Shown here: positions 11,541-22,469 of the stretch, one piece after another
Position numbering within the stretch: position 1 is the first letter of the stretch
Layout: every line of letters starts with the position of its first letter
Source of the DNA: Mauremys mutica
Lineage: Eukaryota > Chordata > Testudines > Geoemydidae
Assembly: GCF_020497125.1 (NCBI RefSeq)
Contig: NC_059080.1
Coordinates: forward strand, 45,015,563-45,079,562
Length of the DNA: 64,000 nucleotides
Direction: 5' to 3'
Made by a program: the position numbers and the translations under genes
Notes under the pieces: generated by a model
Seen by the model: the letters and a program-made list of their open reading frames with translations, nothing else
Told to the model about the DNA's origin: nothing
Databases searched by the model: none

Positions 11541-12690
11541 CAAGACTACAATTAACTGTAGATTGCCACGGACTCACAGGGGCGAAAGAAAATGCAGGCC
11601 TGTTATTTACCAGGCTGCACGTGGCAACAGACTATACTGGTAAGGGATGCAAGGAGAGTGTGGGTCACGATGCAAACTGCAGACACACACACACTAAACT
11701 TAATCAATTTAAAAGTTTTATTGGGGATAATTACAAGGGGTAAGGGAGCAGTGTATGATTAGCTAATAGAGTTAATGAAACTTAAAACACACAATGACTA
11801 AAATATCTACTAACAATATTTATAAACAAAGATGCAGCATTTAGTAATAGCTGATACTTACAAATACAAACCAACGCATAACGACCGGCAAACGTAGAAG
11901 CTCTGTTTGAAACACGTGAGCTGAGAGAGAGGCTTCGAGGTGATCAGGCTCGGTTACGGGTATACACAGGATTCATTTTTCTTTCTCCTCTCCCTGCCTG
12001 CACATGGCAGGCAGGCCATAAAGTACCAACTATGACATCATAGAAGTGTCATAGGGGACGGGGCCCAAAACCTGTTTGTGTTCGTTTCTGATTGGCACAA
12101 GCGAAGTTTACACCATGTAGGGGAGCAGGTGCCTTAAAGTCTGGCTTCGCCCCCAAAAGGTGAGGAAATGCATATTAGTTTAGAATGTGTTCAACACTGA
12201 ATGACAAAAGAAGAGGCCAGGGCAATACCGGTATGGGCAAGTTTTACAGAATGCAGACAGGAATTCATCTCAACATTAACAACTAACTAAGAACTATTAA
12301 CTAACAATGGGTAACTATATACAGAGATTAACAGAAGAGGTAGGGATTAGTGGGACACTTGCAAGCAAGAGACCACTGTTCCAACAACCGTCACTGGCAG
12401 TAGGAAGGAACTGAAGCGGGGTTGGGCCAGTAGGGTTGTATATAGAGCACTATACTGGCGCCACTCCAGGGGCCTCCCCAGCCAGCCCGACGGGTAGCTG
12501 CTAGGGAAAAGTTTCTGACAGCCGTGCACGAGGCACGCACACACACCTAACTGGAATTGATATGAGCAAGCACTCAAAGAAGAACCCTCTTAATTTAGGC
12601 ACCCGCCCTTAACCCGTTCCTAGGGCTCAGGACATAACCTTACACTTGGTGGGTTTGTAGGGTCTTTTACCAGTGAAAAAGCCTCACTCA
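11541..12690. other. Noncoding DNA between DIRS elements, probable LTR-like repeat
   Basis: No gene. The segment holds a run of ACAC at about 11685, a TTTTATTGGGG motif near 11716 that resembles an inverted poly(A) signal, and stretches of mixed composition. It may be a solo LTR in minus orientation. I could not pair its ends. Confidence 0.35.
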
Positions 12691-12705
12691 GTATATCCTT
12701 AAGAG

Positions 12706-13016
12706 AAAGTTACTCACCCTGCAGTAAATGAAGTTCTTCAAAATGTGTGTCCCTGTGGGTGCTTCACTCCAGGTGACGGTGCATCCCAGCGCCGTTGATC
12801 AGAGACCTTTGGTAGCAGTGCCTGGCTAGGAGGCACATGCTCAGCTGCTGTCTTGTGGTCTCATTAGTCTGCCTGAGCGTGCGCCCCCCTCAGTTCCTTC
12901 TCTACCTTGGAGAGGTCAGACTAGTACTCCAAAGTAGAGGGGAGGAGGGTGGGGAGTGGAGCACCCACACAGGGACACACATCTTGAAGAACCACAGTTA
13001 CTGCAAGGTGAGTAAC
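12706..13016. repeat. Inverted repeat at the end of DIRS element 2
   Basis: The block at 12706-12772 (AGTTACTCACCCTGCAGTAA ... GTGTGTCCCTGTGGGTGC) is the inverse of 12952-13016 (GCACCCACACAGGGACACAC ... TTACTGCAAGGTGAGTAACT). The arms are about 60 bases, joined by about 180 bases. DIRS elements have inverted terminal repeats and an internal complementary region, so this palindrome fits the 3' end of the adjacent minus-strand element. Confidence 0.65.
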
Positions 13017-13468
13017 TTTCTCTTCTTCTTCGAGTGCTGTCGCTGTGGGTGCTCCACTCCAGGTGCATGTGAAGCAGTACCCACTATGGCTGGTGGGACT
13101 TTGGAGTTGCGGCAGTGAATACTGTAGACATTTCTGTATGGCCTACTATGGTGTCTGCCGTGGTATCCTGCGTGATGGCATAGTGTTTGGTAAATGTGTG
13201 TTCGGATGATCACATGGCTGCCTTAAATATCAGGAATAGGTACATTAGGGAGGAAGACAATGGATCTTGACATGGCTTGAGTAAAATGAGTTCTGATGCC
13301 TTCAGGTGGTTGCGCATTCTGAATGCGGTAACAGGCTCTGATGCAGTCAGAGATCCACTTGGAAAGGCGTTTAGAAATGGCTGCACCCTTTGATCCCTCG
13401 GTAGTGGAGACAAATAATTGTGAGGAAAAGTATGACCCCGTGTCTGCGGAGATGGGCCATGACTACAG

Positions 13469-14005
13469 CTAGGGTCTTGGTGCTGTGGAGAGTCTGAAAG
13501 GGAGTACCCTGTATTGGAAATGGTTGTGACCGATTGTGAACCGTAGGAAGCGTCTGTAGGCTGGATGAATGGATATATGAAAATAGGTGTCCTGTAGGTC
13601 AAGGGCTGTGAACCAGTCCCCTTGTTCCAGCACAGGTATTATTGTGCTCAGTGTGACCATCTTGAATTCCTGTACCCTTATGAATTTGTTCAGTCGGCAT
13701 AGGTCTAGTATAGGCCTCCATCCCCCAGTCTTTTTCTGAGTCAGAAAGTAGTGGGAGTAGAACCCTTTCCCTCAATGTTGTGTCGGCACAGGTTCCACTG
13801 CACCTAGCTGTAGAAGATGAGCCACTTCTACACGAAGTAGGTGCTCATGAAAGGGGTCTCTGAAGGGGGATGGGGAAAAGGAAAGGGCGGGCGGGCAGGA
13901 TATGAAAGGGATGGAGTAACCGGACTGAACTATTTCCAGGACCCAACGGTCCTGTGTAATCTGCTGCCAGGCATGGTGGAAAATCTGGAGTGGCCAAATG
14001 GGCAA
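13469..14005 (-). pseudogene. DIRS reverse transcriptase, N-terminal part
   Basis: The frame at 13772-14005 has ITQDRWVLEIVQSGYSIPF and LLQLGAVEPVP, the entry to the DIRS reverse transcriptase. The frame at 13469-13660 has STIIPVLEQGDWFTALDLQDTYFHISIH and FQYRVLPFRLSTAPR, including the first catalytic Asp position (LQDTYF). The YLDD box is not present downstream, so the gene is truncated as well as frameshifted. Confidence 0.78.
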
Positions 14006-15327
14006 GTAGGTGGTGGAGTGAAAGGGTGGTCGTGCAGACCCTCAACCAACACTTCAAAATTGTTGTTTATTTCCCAATGGGTGGGAGGTAGCTGTTTGCG
14101 CTTGGTTTTGTCTGCGCCTAGGAGGTCTAGCGCGATTCCTGGGTATATCGTATGGTCTGTTCCGAGGCTGGTGATACTGTTGGGTGCGTGGCCTCTGGTA
14201 AGGTTGATACCATTGTCTCTTGGGAAGGGATGGGTGCATAGGATCACTCTAGAGTCTTTCATGGTGTGAAGGACTTCGTCGGTTTTCTTGGACAAGAGTT
14301 TGTCTTTATTAAAGGGGAGGTCCTCCATGTTGGTCTGCAGGTCTTTGGGGATGCCGGATGCAGAGAGCTGGGAAGATCTGTGCATAACCACTGCAGTTGC
14401 AGTAGTGCGAGCAGCTGTATCCACCATGTCCAGAGATGCTTGTAGGGCCATTCTGGAGACTTAAAGTCTGCTCTCCTGTCCTCTGGAATATGGGAAGTAA
14501 AATCAAAGAGTTTATTGTAGTTATCAAAGTCGTAGCTTGCAATTCTGAATTGCAGAGTGGAGGAGGTATAAACCTTGCAGCCCAAGGTGTTTGATGTCCT
14601 TGTCTTGTGGGGTGGGTCAGTAGTGTGGCTGTTTCGTCCTGTGAGTCGCTGCAGAGAATTTGGTTGTGGATGGGAGAATAAGAAGTCTACGTCCTTAGCA
14701 GGAACATAATATTTATGTTCAGCTTTTTTGCAAGTTGGTAAGATAGAGGGTCTGCCAGAGAGTGTCAGCTGGTTCTAGGAGTGATTCATTTATGGGAAGC
14801 ACGATCTTTGAGGGTGCAGAGGGTTGAAGGATTTTGAGGAGTTTGTGTTGTGTCTCCTGGACCTCCTCTAAAGGGATGTCTTGGCTGAGTGCCACCCTCT
14901 TGAAAAGTTCTTGGAACTGTTTGAAGTCAACCACATTCTGTGGAGGCGGAGGCATGAGGACTCCATCTGGAGCTGATGGAGAGTTAGGAGTCGGCGAATC
15001 AGGGTATGGTCCATAGCCCACCTCTTCAGAGAGGAGTTCAGGCACTCTAGAAGTAGACAGAGCTGGAGATAGAGGTGCAGAAGGAGCTTGTGGTCTGGTG
15101 GAAGAAGCATGAGGGCAAGTGGCAGTAGGAGCTGGCCAAGGATACCAATGAGGCCAAGGCATCAGATAAGAAAAGTTAGGTGCTGCCCACAGGGGAGTGA
15201 AGTAGGGAAACTGGGCCCCCACTGGGGAAATAGGGCATATGATGGTGGGGGGAGCGGTCCGCAGAGCGAGGGGCCGGTTGGGGGCCCCACTCAGCCCAGC
15301 ACAAGGGCACTGTTTACAAACCCACAA
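13930..15327 (-). pseudogene. DIRS gag-like gene 2
   Basis: The frame 14719-15327 (202 codons) is Pro-rich with a C-terminal block FQELFKRVALSQDIPLEEV and KIVLPINESLLEPADTLWQT that parallels the gag of DIRS element 1. It continues in other frames through 14259-14585 and 13930-14451. The zinc-knuckle end is not seen; the element is cut at about 15330. Confidence 0.65.
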
Positions 15328-15399
15328 CTGCTAGATGCACACTGTCCTGCCCAGCCCTGCACGGTTAGCATGCCCCTTCCACACTGCCCCCTGCTGAGC

Positions 15400-15650
15400 A
15401 CCCCACCCTTATGCCCAGCACCCCCTCACCCAGAGACTTCCCGCACAGATCCCTATGCCCAGCACCCCTCACCCACAGACTTCCCGCACAGATCCCTATG
15501 CCCAATGCCCCCTCACCCAGAGACTTCCCACACAAATCCCTATGCCCAGTGCCCCCTCGCCCACAGACTTCCCGCACAGATCCCTATGCCCAATGCCCCC
15601 TCACCCAGAGACCTCCCCCCGAGATCCCTATGTCAAATGCCCCCAGACCC
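15400..15650. repeat. 45-bp minisatellite
   Basis: About five imperfect head-to-tail copies of a unit of roughly 45 bases: CCCTATGCCCAGCACCCC, then TCACCCAGAGACTTCC, then CGCACAGAT. Because the period is a multiple of three, all frames stay open, which explains the repetitive open frames here. Not a gene. Confidence 0.75.
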
Positions 15651-15855
15651 TCTATGCCCAGCACCCCCTGCCCAGAGAACCCCTCCCACTGACCTCCCAC
15701 CACAACTGCACAGCACCCTGCACACCATACCCTCTGCCCAGCTACCCCACCCACAGATCCCCTACTGTTCAGCACCCCCTTCGCAGTCCCAACATCACAG
15801 TTGCACAGTGCCCCATATTCCTGAGGGAATTCTGCATCAAATTCGGTGCATAATA

Positions 15856-16848
15856 CACCTCTATCCCGATATAACGTGACCCAATATAAGGCAGGTTCAC
15901 ATACAAGGCGGTAAAGCTCTGACACGCTGCTCTGAGCAGCGTGTTAAGGGTGCCGGGCCAGGCCGGGGCCAAGGGTTTCAATAAGGGGCAGAGGGTCTTG
16001 GGGCTGGTCAGGGGCTTCCCCCACCTCCCTGCCAGGGTCTGGGGGGCAGGAGCTGTGGGAGGGCACTTTGGGGGGCCCTGCAGTCCCAGAGTGGCCTGAG
16101 GGATTAGCGGGGGGGGGGGGGCAGGAGCAGCCCGCTCTGCTTCCCTCACCCTGGCCCCAGCCCTGTCGCTCAGGGGAGGGGACCTGGGGGAAGGGATCCC
16201 CCCCGCACTCACCAGCAGCGGCGGAAACGGAGCAGCCCGGCCCCAGCCAGCTCCACTCCACCAGCTCCCAGCCACAGCACTCAGCTTCCCACAGCCGGTG
16301 AGTATGGGGGGCGTCCTTTCCCCAACCTCTCCACACTCACCTGCGGCGGGAAGTGGAGCAGCCCAGCCCCAGCCAGCTCCACTTCCCGCCGGGCAGGTGA
16401 GTGCAGGACCTTTCCCTAGCTGCCCCCCAGCGACACAGCTGGGGCCAGGGCAAGGAAAGCGGAACGGGCTGGGGCCGCGTCGCTGCGCTTCCTGCCACAG
16501 GTGAGTGGTGGGGGGGCACCCTTTCCCCAACCTCCCCGCACTCACCGACGGGGGGGAAGTGGAGTGCTGTGGCTGGGAGGTGGCGGAGTGGAGCAGGCTG
16601 GGGCCGGGCTGCTCCGCTTCCTGCTGCTGCCAGTGAGTGCCTGTCAGGAGGATGGGGGGTGGATAAGGATCAGAGCAGTCAGTGGACAGGGGGTGAGGTC
16701 CTGGGGGTGATTAGGGACAGGGTTCTCTGGAGGGGGCGGTCAGGGAACAAGGATGGGGGGGGAAGCAAGTTTGATATAATGCTGTCTCACCTATAATGCG
16801 GTGAGATTTTTTGTCTCCGGAGGACCGTGTTATATCGGGGTAGAGGTG
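15856..16848. mobile_element. Mariner-type TIR element, non-autonomous
   Basis: The left end CACCTCTATCCCGATATAAC and the right end, whose reverse complement is CACCTCTACCCCGATATAAC, form a 20-base terminal repeat with one mismatch. Both are flanked by TA, the Tc1/mariner target duplication. The inside is GC-rich module sequence and no transposase is encoded. It is inserted in a repeat with GAATTCTGCA / AAAATTCTGCA on the two sides. Confidence 0.75.
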
Positions 16849-16859
16849 TATTTTAAAAT

Positions 16860-18240
16860 TCTGCAATATATTTTTTACAATAAATAAATGTGGAAGCTCC
16901 ACTATGGCAGTGGGGAGCACAGGCCACTGGCTGCATGGAGATGGGAGAATACCCTGCAGCCTCCCCCACCCTCCTGGGACAGGAACTTGGCAGTGAGGCT
17001 GCACCTGACCCTGACACAGCACAAGGGCCATGCTTGCCACAGAAACACCCTGGGGCCCTGCCCCTTTTGCGCCAGGCACACCAGATGTGGGCAGGGAGGC
17101 TCAGCCTGGCAGCAGGATCCAAGTGCAGAGGGACTTAATGTGGGGGGAATCCAGATGGGGGTAAGAGGGTTCTGTGTGGGGCAGTCTGGGTGCGGGTAGC
17201 TCAGTGGGGGATCTGGATGCACAGGGTGGTTCCAGATGCAGGGGCAATGGGTGTCTGAAGGGGGGACCAAGTGAAAGTGGTTGGAGCTCAGTGGGGGAGG
17301 GGGAGTTGGGTGCAGGGGAGGTGGGGTTCATTTGGGTGGGTGTGGCTCAGTGGGGAGGGTGTCTGGAGGGGCTCATCGGGATGGTACAGATGCAGGGGAG
17401 GTGGGGCTTGTCAGGGTCAGGGTTTGAGGGCCTGCTTAACAGGGGAGCCACAGCTGCTGCCAAGGGGATCTGCATGCTGTGCCCCTGCTTCCCCTATCCC
17501 CTTCTCTTCCCCATCCCATGCCCCTTCCCCACTGCTCCATCTCCTCCCCATCCAACCCCCTTCTTTCCCCACTGCCTCTTCCCCTCTGCCCCCGCTTCCC
17601 CCATCCCATGCCCCTTCCCCACTGCTCCATCTCCTCCCCATCCCCCCTGCCTCTTTCCCCCTGCCCTCGCTTCCCCTATCCCTTTCTCTTCCCCATCCCA
17701 TGCCCCTTCCCAAATGCTCCATCTCCCCAGGCTTGGGGGACGGGGGGAAACCGCCCCACCAGCATTCACTGGTGGAGCGAAGTGGGCTGGGGCCGGGTCT
17801 CTCCACTTCCTGACACTCAGTGATTGCAGGGTGGGCCTGACCCCGCACTTATGGGGAGGTGGGAAGTGGAGTGACCTGGCCCCAGCCTGCTCCACTCTGC
17901 TCCCCTGGCTTCCAGCCTTGGGACTGGGGGGCACGAGGGAACCGCCCCTCAGCACTCACCGGTTGTGCGGAACAGGCAGGGGCTGGGTTGCTCCACTTCC
18001 CACTGCCCTGGTGAATGCAGAACGCGCTCAACCCCTGCTGTAGTCCCCCAGGACATTGCTCAGGGGACGGGGCGGAGTGGGGGCAGATTGAACTTTTCTT
18101 GATGGCAGTTAAGATCAGGTCATCTGGGAGACTCCAGCTTCTGCTCTGCAGAGTGTGGTTGGCATGATGTTGAGGTCTGGCAGATCTGATATAGGGCTAT
18201 GTCCTGGAATTGGTTTCCAAGAACTTCCTTTTGGACCCCA
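16860..18240. repeat. GC-rich repeat modules
   Basis: Long purine/pyrimidine-biased stretches. 17480-17730 has CCATCCCATGCCCCTTCCC-type units in several copies. 17740-18050 has two copies of the module with AGTGGAG..GCTGGGGCCGGG and ACTCACCGGT. The long open frames on both strands reflect absence of AT-rich stop codons. Confidence 0.5.
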
Positions 18241-18250
18241 GTTTATATAG

Positions 18251-18640
18251 TGAAACTTGAATCCTCCTTAGCTATATCTTAACCAATCACCTTCTTACCA
18301 GCTGGATGTTACATTGTTTTAATAAAACAGGAGTACTTGTGGCACCTTAGAGACTAACAAATTTATTTGAGCATAAGCTATCATGGGCTACAGCCCACTT
18401 CATCGGATGCTGTAGCCCACGAAAGCTTATGCTCAAATAAATGTGTTAGTCTCTAAGGTGCCACGAGTACTCCTGTTCTTTTTGCGGATACAGACTAACA
18501 CGGCTGCTACTCTGAAACCTGTCATTGTTTTAATGTAATTTAGATGGAATGTGAGAATGTGACTTTCTCCTTCTTGGCTAATGGCTGCTGCTGTCCTAAT
18601 ACGGCTGCAGACAAAAGCCTTATCCTGACCCCTGCCCAGG
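18251..18640 (-). repeat. Second copy of the LTR-like remnant, split by a Penelope-like repeat
   Basis: Same sequence blocks as 1-250. The insertion at 18324-18522 interrupts it at CATTGTTTTAAT, which is duplicated. Confidence 0.6.
18324..18522 (+). mobile_element. Penelope-like short repeat, head-to-head dimer
   Basis: Flanked by CATTGTTTTAAT at 18312-18323 and 18523-18534, a perfect 12-bp target duplication. The left half is an inverted partial copy of the right half (ACTTGTGGCACCTTAGAGAC versus GTCTCTAAGGTGCCACGAGT). The plus-strand half keeps GTAGCCCACGAAAGCTTATGCTC, the 3' part of the hammerhead core, while the inverted half keeps the CTGATGA-like part as CCGATGA. Confidence 0.75.
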
Positions 18641-18659
18641 TCCATCCCTAGACATCTTG

Positions 18660-19500
18660 GTGCTCAAGGCACCCCCCCCCCCCGTGGGAGGGGCTGTGTG
18701 GGACCCCAGGCCTCGGCAAGGGGGCAGGATCAGGCTTGGAGGTCAGGGGGGAACCACCTCCCACCACTAACCGGTAGCATGGAGCAGGCTTGGGCCGGGT
18801 CGCTCCACTTACTGCTGCCAGTAAGTGCAGGCCTGACCCTGCTGCAGTCCTCAGGAGAGTGGGGGGCGGGGCTGTGGCAGAGCAGGGGCAGGAAGAGGCA
18901 GGGCGGAGCAGGGGCTGGAGCAGCTGCGTAGGGCACCAGGAAATTTAGTGCCTCTGCCAAGCTGCTACAGAGGCCCAAATTGCATATGGCTAGGGATACC
19001 CCTGCCCCTACCTGCATCCAGCCCTTCCCCCAAACAGTGGTTGCTACTCTGTGCTGGGCTCATCTGTTAGTCCCGACTGGGCTGGGGATGGATGAGGAAT
19101 GCCAAGCCAGACCCACCTCCATAAACCTCCCCCAGCTCCGCGCACGCGCACACACACACCGTTTCCTTCCTGCCCTCATCATTCCTCAGTCATGAGGAGA
19201 GGGGTCACTATACAGGGAGGTGCTCCCCCATCCACCCAACCCCCATGCATCCGGACCCCTGCCATACCCAGAACCTACACCGAGCCCCTCTCCCCCTACA
19301 CCCAGACCATCCCCCTGCATCCAGAACACCCCCTTCTGCACTCCCCCACACTTGAACCCCCACCCTGACAAACCCCACACCCTATGCACCTGGAACAGCC
19401 TACAAGCTCCCTTCACACACACACACCCATTGAAGCAAGCAACAGCCCTTTGCTTCCAGATAGCTGGACAAAGAGTTTCCCTTTCTTTATTTCTATCTGA
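18660..19500. repeat. GC-rich repeat module and C-rich low-complexity DNA
   Basis: 18760-18960 holds another copy of the GC-rich module (TGGAGCAGGCTTGGGCCGGG, CAGTAAGTGCAGGCC). 19100-19420 is C/A-rich with many CCC/CAC words. No gene. Confidence 0.45.
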
Positions 19501-19671
19501 TGAACTAGTTTTAAGCAAAATCAGTACTTTAGTAAGATATAAAATCCTTTGTTATGCCTGAAATCTTTAGAAACAAATTTTTTAAAGTATCAGAGGGGTA
19601 GCCATGTTAGTCTGGATCTGTAAAAAGCAACAGAGAGTCCTGTGGCACCTTTAAGACTAACAGATGTATTG

Positions 19672-19709
19672 GAGCTTAAGCTTTCGTGGGTGAATACCCA
19701 CTTCATCAG
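19672..19709 (-). ncRNA. Hammerhead ribozyme-like core (minus)
   Basis: On the minus strand: CTGATGA, stem II GTGGGT-ATTC-ACCCAC, GAAA, then a short helix GCTTAAGC followed by TC. The conserved core letters of a hammerhead are all present. Helix I pairing is not obvious, so activity is uncertain. Confidence 0.6.
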
Positions 19710-19722
19710 ACGCATGTTGCAT

Positions 19723-19760
19723 CTGATGAAGTGGGTATTCACCCACGAAAGCTTATGCTC
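19723..19760 (+). ncRNA. Hammerhead ribozyme-like core (plus)
   Basis: CTGATGA at 19723-19729, stem II GTGGGT-ATTC-ACCCAC (6 bp), GAAA at 19747-19750, a tiny stem III AGC/GCT with loop TTAT, and the cleavage triplet CTC ending at 19760. This is the arrangement of a type I hammerhead with a minimal stem III, as published for Penelope-like elements. Only helix I is weak. Confidence 0.65.
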
Positions 19761-19813
19761 CAAAACATCTGTTAGTCTTAAAGGTGCCACAGGACTCTCT
19801 GATATTTTTAAAG

Positions 19814-20200
19814 TTGGTGAAATTTCATAAACATGTGTATTGTTATGGAGATCACACACAGTAAATTAGTGTTCCCTTTTTCTAAAAGCAATGAACATTG
19901 TTATGAACACACTAAACCTCTGTGACTGATTAATTTAAAATAATGTCTGTTTCAGTGAGTTAAATATGTAGTAATCTGGAATGATTACTTTATGAAGGCG
20001 TAAGAATACATTTAAAACATAAAATCATCTTAGAAATACTGATTAAGAAAATGCAAAATAGAGAAGAGCTGCATAATGTATTCCATAATATTTAATGCTG
20101 TATTCAGCAAGACAGCTGACTCACCCTTACTACAAAGTTTTTGCAAATAAATGTCTGACAGACTTCAGGACATATAAAAAAACCTGTGACTGACATTTCC
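19814..20200. other. AT-rich noncoding DNA
   Basis: No gene or clear repeat recognised. Confidence 0.4.
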
Positions 20201-21900
20201 CCCCCAAGTTTAGCGCTTTTAATTAGGTACCTTCTGCACGTCCATTCTGCATGAGGGAGAGGGTACAGGGGTCTCTGCGGGGAACTGTGACTCTCCACCA
20301 CCGTGAGGCAGGCCAGGCATCTTGTTATTCTTTCTACCTTGTCCCTCCACCCCCGCCCCCGCCAGGCTGCAAGCTCACGCGGCTGTTGGGCATAGTGGCA
20401 CCAGTTTAATAATACTGCATAGGGCCCCATAAATCCTAAGGATGGCCCTGGGGGCACCAAAAAGCAGTGCCCTGGCTTGGCAGGGAGGAGCCGCCTTCCG
20501 GAGGCACCGGAGATCCAGAGCGTCAGCTTGCGGGAGCGGTAAGCACCAGCCATGGAGGAGCCGGCGCAGTGCAGGGAGGCAGGAGCCCTGCAAAGGCAGC
20601 AGCGGTGCCGCTAGTGGGGAGCAGCCGCGCCTCCCGCCCCTCCTGCCCAGGCTGTGGCCTGGCACCCCCTGGGGGGCTCCTGCAGGCTGCAGCAGATGTA
20701 TCTGGGCAGAGGCCCCCATCCGCCCCCCAGCTCCCTCCCTCCACGCTCAGGCTCTGCAGCTCCTGGGCATGTGAGCTGCCGCCAGGGCGCAGGACCCTGA
20801 GCCTGCTCCAGGAGGAGCAGTGGCTCACACTTCTGGGAGCCGCAGAGCCCAAGTGTGGCAAGGGGGAAACCGGGGGGGGGGGCGCACAGGGCCTCTGCCC
20901 GCATGCATCTGCTGCAGGAGCCCCCAGAAGGCAGCTCCTCCCTGCCAAGCTGCTACAGAGGCCCAAGCCCGGCAAAGCCAGTGAATGGACTCGGGGAGGG
21001 GGCCGCCGGGGTGGGGAGGGCTCACGGGGGGGCTGTGCATCTTCCAGGAGAGTTCAGGGGGCAGGAAGGGGGGAACCTGGTCTGGGGAGCAGCCCCTGGG
21101 CATGGCTGGCCCCTGGGGGTCTATAAAGGCTTGTTGGGATTTGCCCCTCAATGAACCGATGTTGGGGGAGGGGACGCAAGGTGGAAGTTTCACCTAGGGC
21201 GCAAAATATCCTTGCCCCAGCCCTGCCCATGCTCAGAAAGCAGGACCCAGAGCCAGCTCCAGGCACCAGCCGAGCAAGCTCGTGCTTGGGGCAGCAGATT
21301 CCAAGGGACGGCATTCCCTCCAATCCTTCTTTTTTTTACTTCCCCGCTTCGGCCCTCCCGCAGGTTTTTTTCTTTTTGGTTCGCTGCTCCAGCCGCCCTG
21401 TAGGGGGCAGCAGCGCAGAGGAGGGGAGCGCCCTGCTGGGAGTGGTGCCAGGTCTGTAGCAAGCCCAGAAGGGCAGCCCGCGTCCTTCCCTGCCTGCCGA
21501 CCGGAGCGTCACAGAGTCCTCCTGGCAGGCTGCATGGCAAGCTCCCTGCTGAAGGAAGCCCTGGGCGCCCCCCTTCTCTCCCCCTCCCCCCCCCCACTAG
21601 CCAGGGCACGCACTCCACTGCCCAGGGCGTCTGCAGGGCCGGAAGTCCCCCTGCACCCGCGCTCCGGCCGCCCCGCAGGGTTTTTTTGTTTGTTTTTTGC
21701 TTGGAGTGGCAAAAAAGCCTGAGCCGGCCCTCGCAGGACCTGCCCACCCCCTCCACCCCACACAGCTGGGATCCTGGTTGCTCCCCCTGCCCCCATAAAT
21801 AGCTGCCCTCTGTGAGCAGGGCCCTCCTTCCCATGTGAGTAACAGGGCACTTCCTCAGCCTCCAAGGACCAGGCTGAATCTCACGCCCCACATGTAGCTG
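20200..21900. repeat. GC-rich repeat block
   Basis: High-GC DNA with open frames on both strands (up to about 230 codons), none showing a recognisable domain or consistent codon pattern. Internal words such as GCCCAAGTGTGGCA/GAGGCCCAAGC and AGCTCGTGCTTGGGGCAGCA recur in inverted order, and a similar GCGCGTGCTTGGGGCGGCA is present at 5632. I read it as nested GC-rich repeat sequence, not a gene. Confidence 0.45.
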
Positions 21901-22469
21901 GGAGTACCAGGGCGGACACCTTCACTAGCCAGTTTAGTGTCTCCTGCTTCTTCTCTACCACAGCCCAAGGGCTCGGTCAGGTTTGGACTCAGGTGCCCAG
22001 CCTGTGCCATAACATCCCCACAGCCGGCTTTACATTTTACTCAGCCCCCTCCCCTACCTCCAGAATGTTTCCGCCCACTGCCTATGGCAAAACCTCCACT
22101 GGTGTAAAACTCGTGGGCAAATTGAGAGTTGGTGACCCTGCGAGCCAGACAGTCCACAGCTCTCGGGCAGAGCCTCGGAGCTGGCCACAGAAAGAACACA
22201 TGAGCTGGAGTCTCCATAAGCAGGGAGCCCCATGCTGTCATCTTCACTCTTACCCTGGGTGCGATACTACACGACGCGTCCAATCCTGAGCCTGTTGATG
22301 TCAGTGACAAAACTACCACCAGTGCAGTAGCGGGCAGGCAGCCATTGCTCTGCAGACCCCTCCCCCCTTTGAGGTGTTAAAGTGAGGTCTGATGGCAGGG
22401 CAAAAAGGAAACAGAAACCAACCAGAAGCCCATTTGGTGTTTAAGGCACTTGCAACATGACAGGGCACT

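Larger units (their letters stand above)
12706..15330 (-). mobile_element. DIRS-like retrotransposon 2 (decayed)
   Basis: A second, distinct DIRS-type element in the same orientation as the first. It contains gag (14.0-15.3 kb) and the start of the reverse transcriptase (13.47-14.0 kb). The rest of pol is deleted, so the RT start lies close to the terminal inverted repeat. Confidence 0.75.
19588..19804. mobile_element. Penelope-like short repeat with two opposed hammerhead cores
   Basis: Starts TATCAGAGGGGTAGCC and is flanked by TTTTTAAAG at 19579-19587 and 19805-19813. Inverted halves meet near 19715. Each half has a complete hammerhead-like core (plus 19723-19760; minus 19672-19709). Confidence 0.8.

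Noticed and set aside
15088..15879. 263-codon plus-strand frame with Pro-rich repeats
   Set aside because: It is the minisatellite and DIRS element read on the wrong strand; the period of 45 keeps it open.
20200..21900. Long overlapping frames of up to 233 codons on both strands
   Set aside because: They follow from very high GC and few stop codons; no domain, no consistent start and repeats inside.
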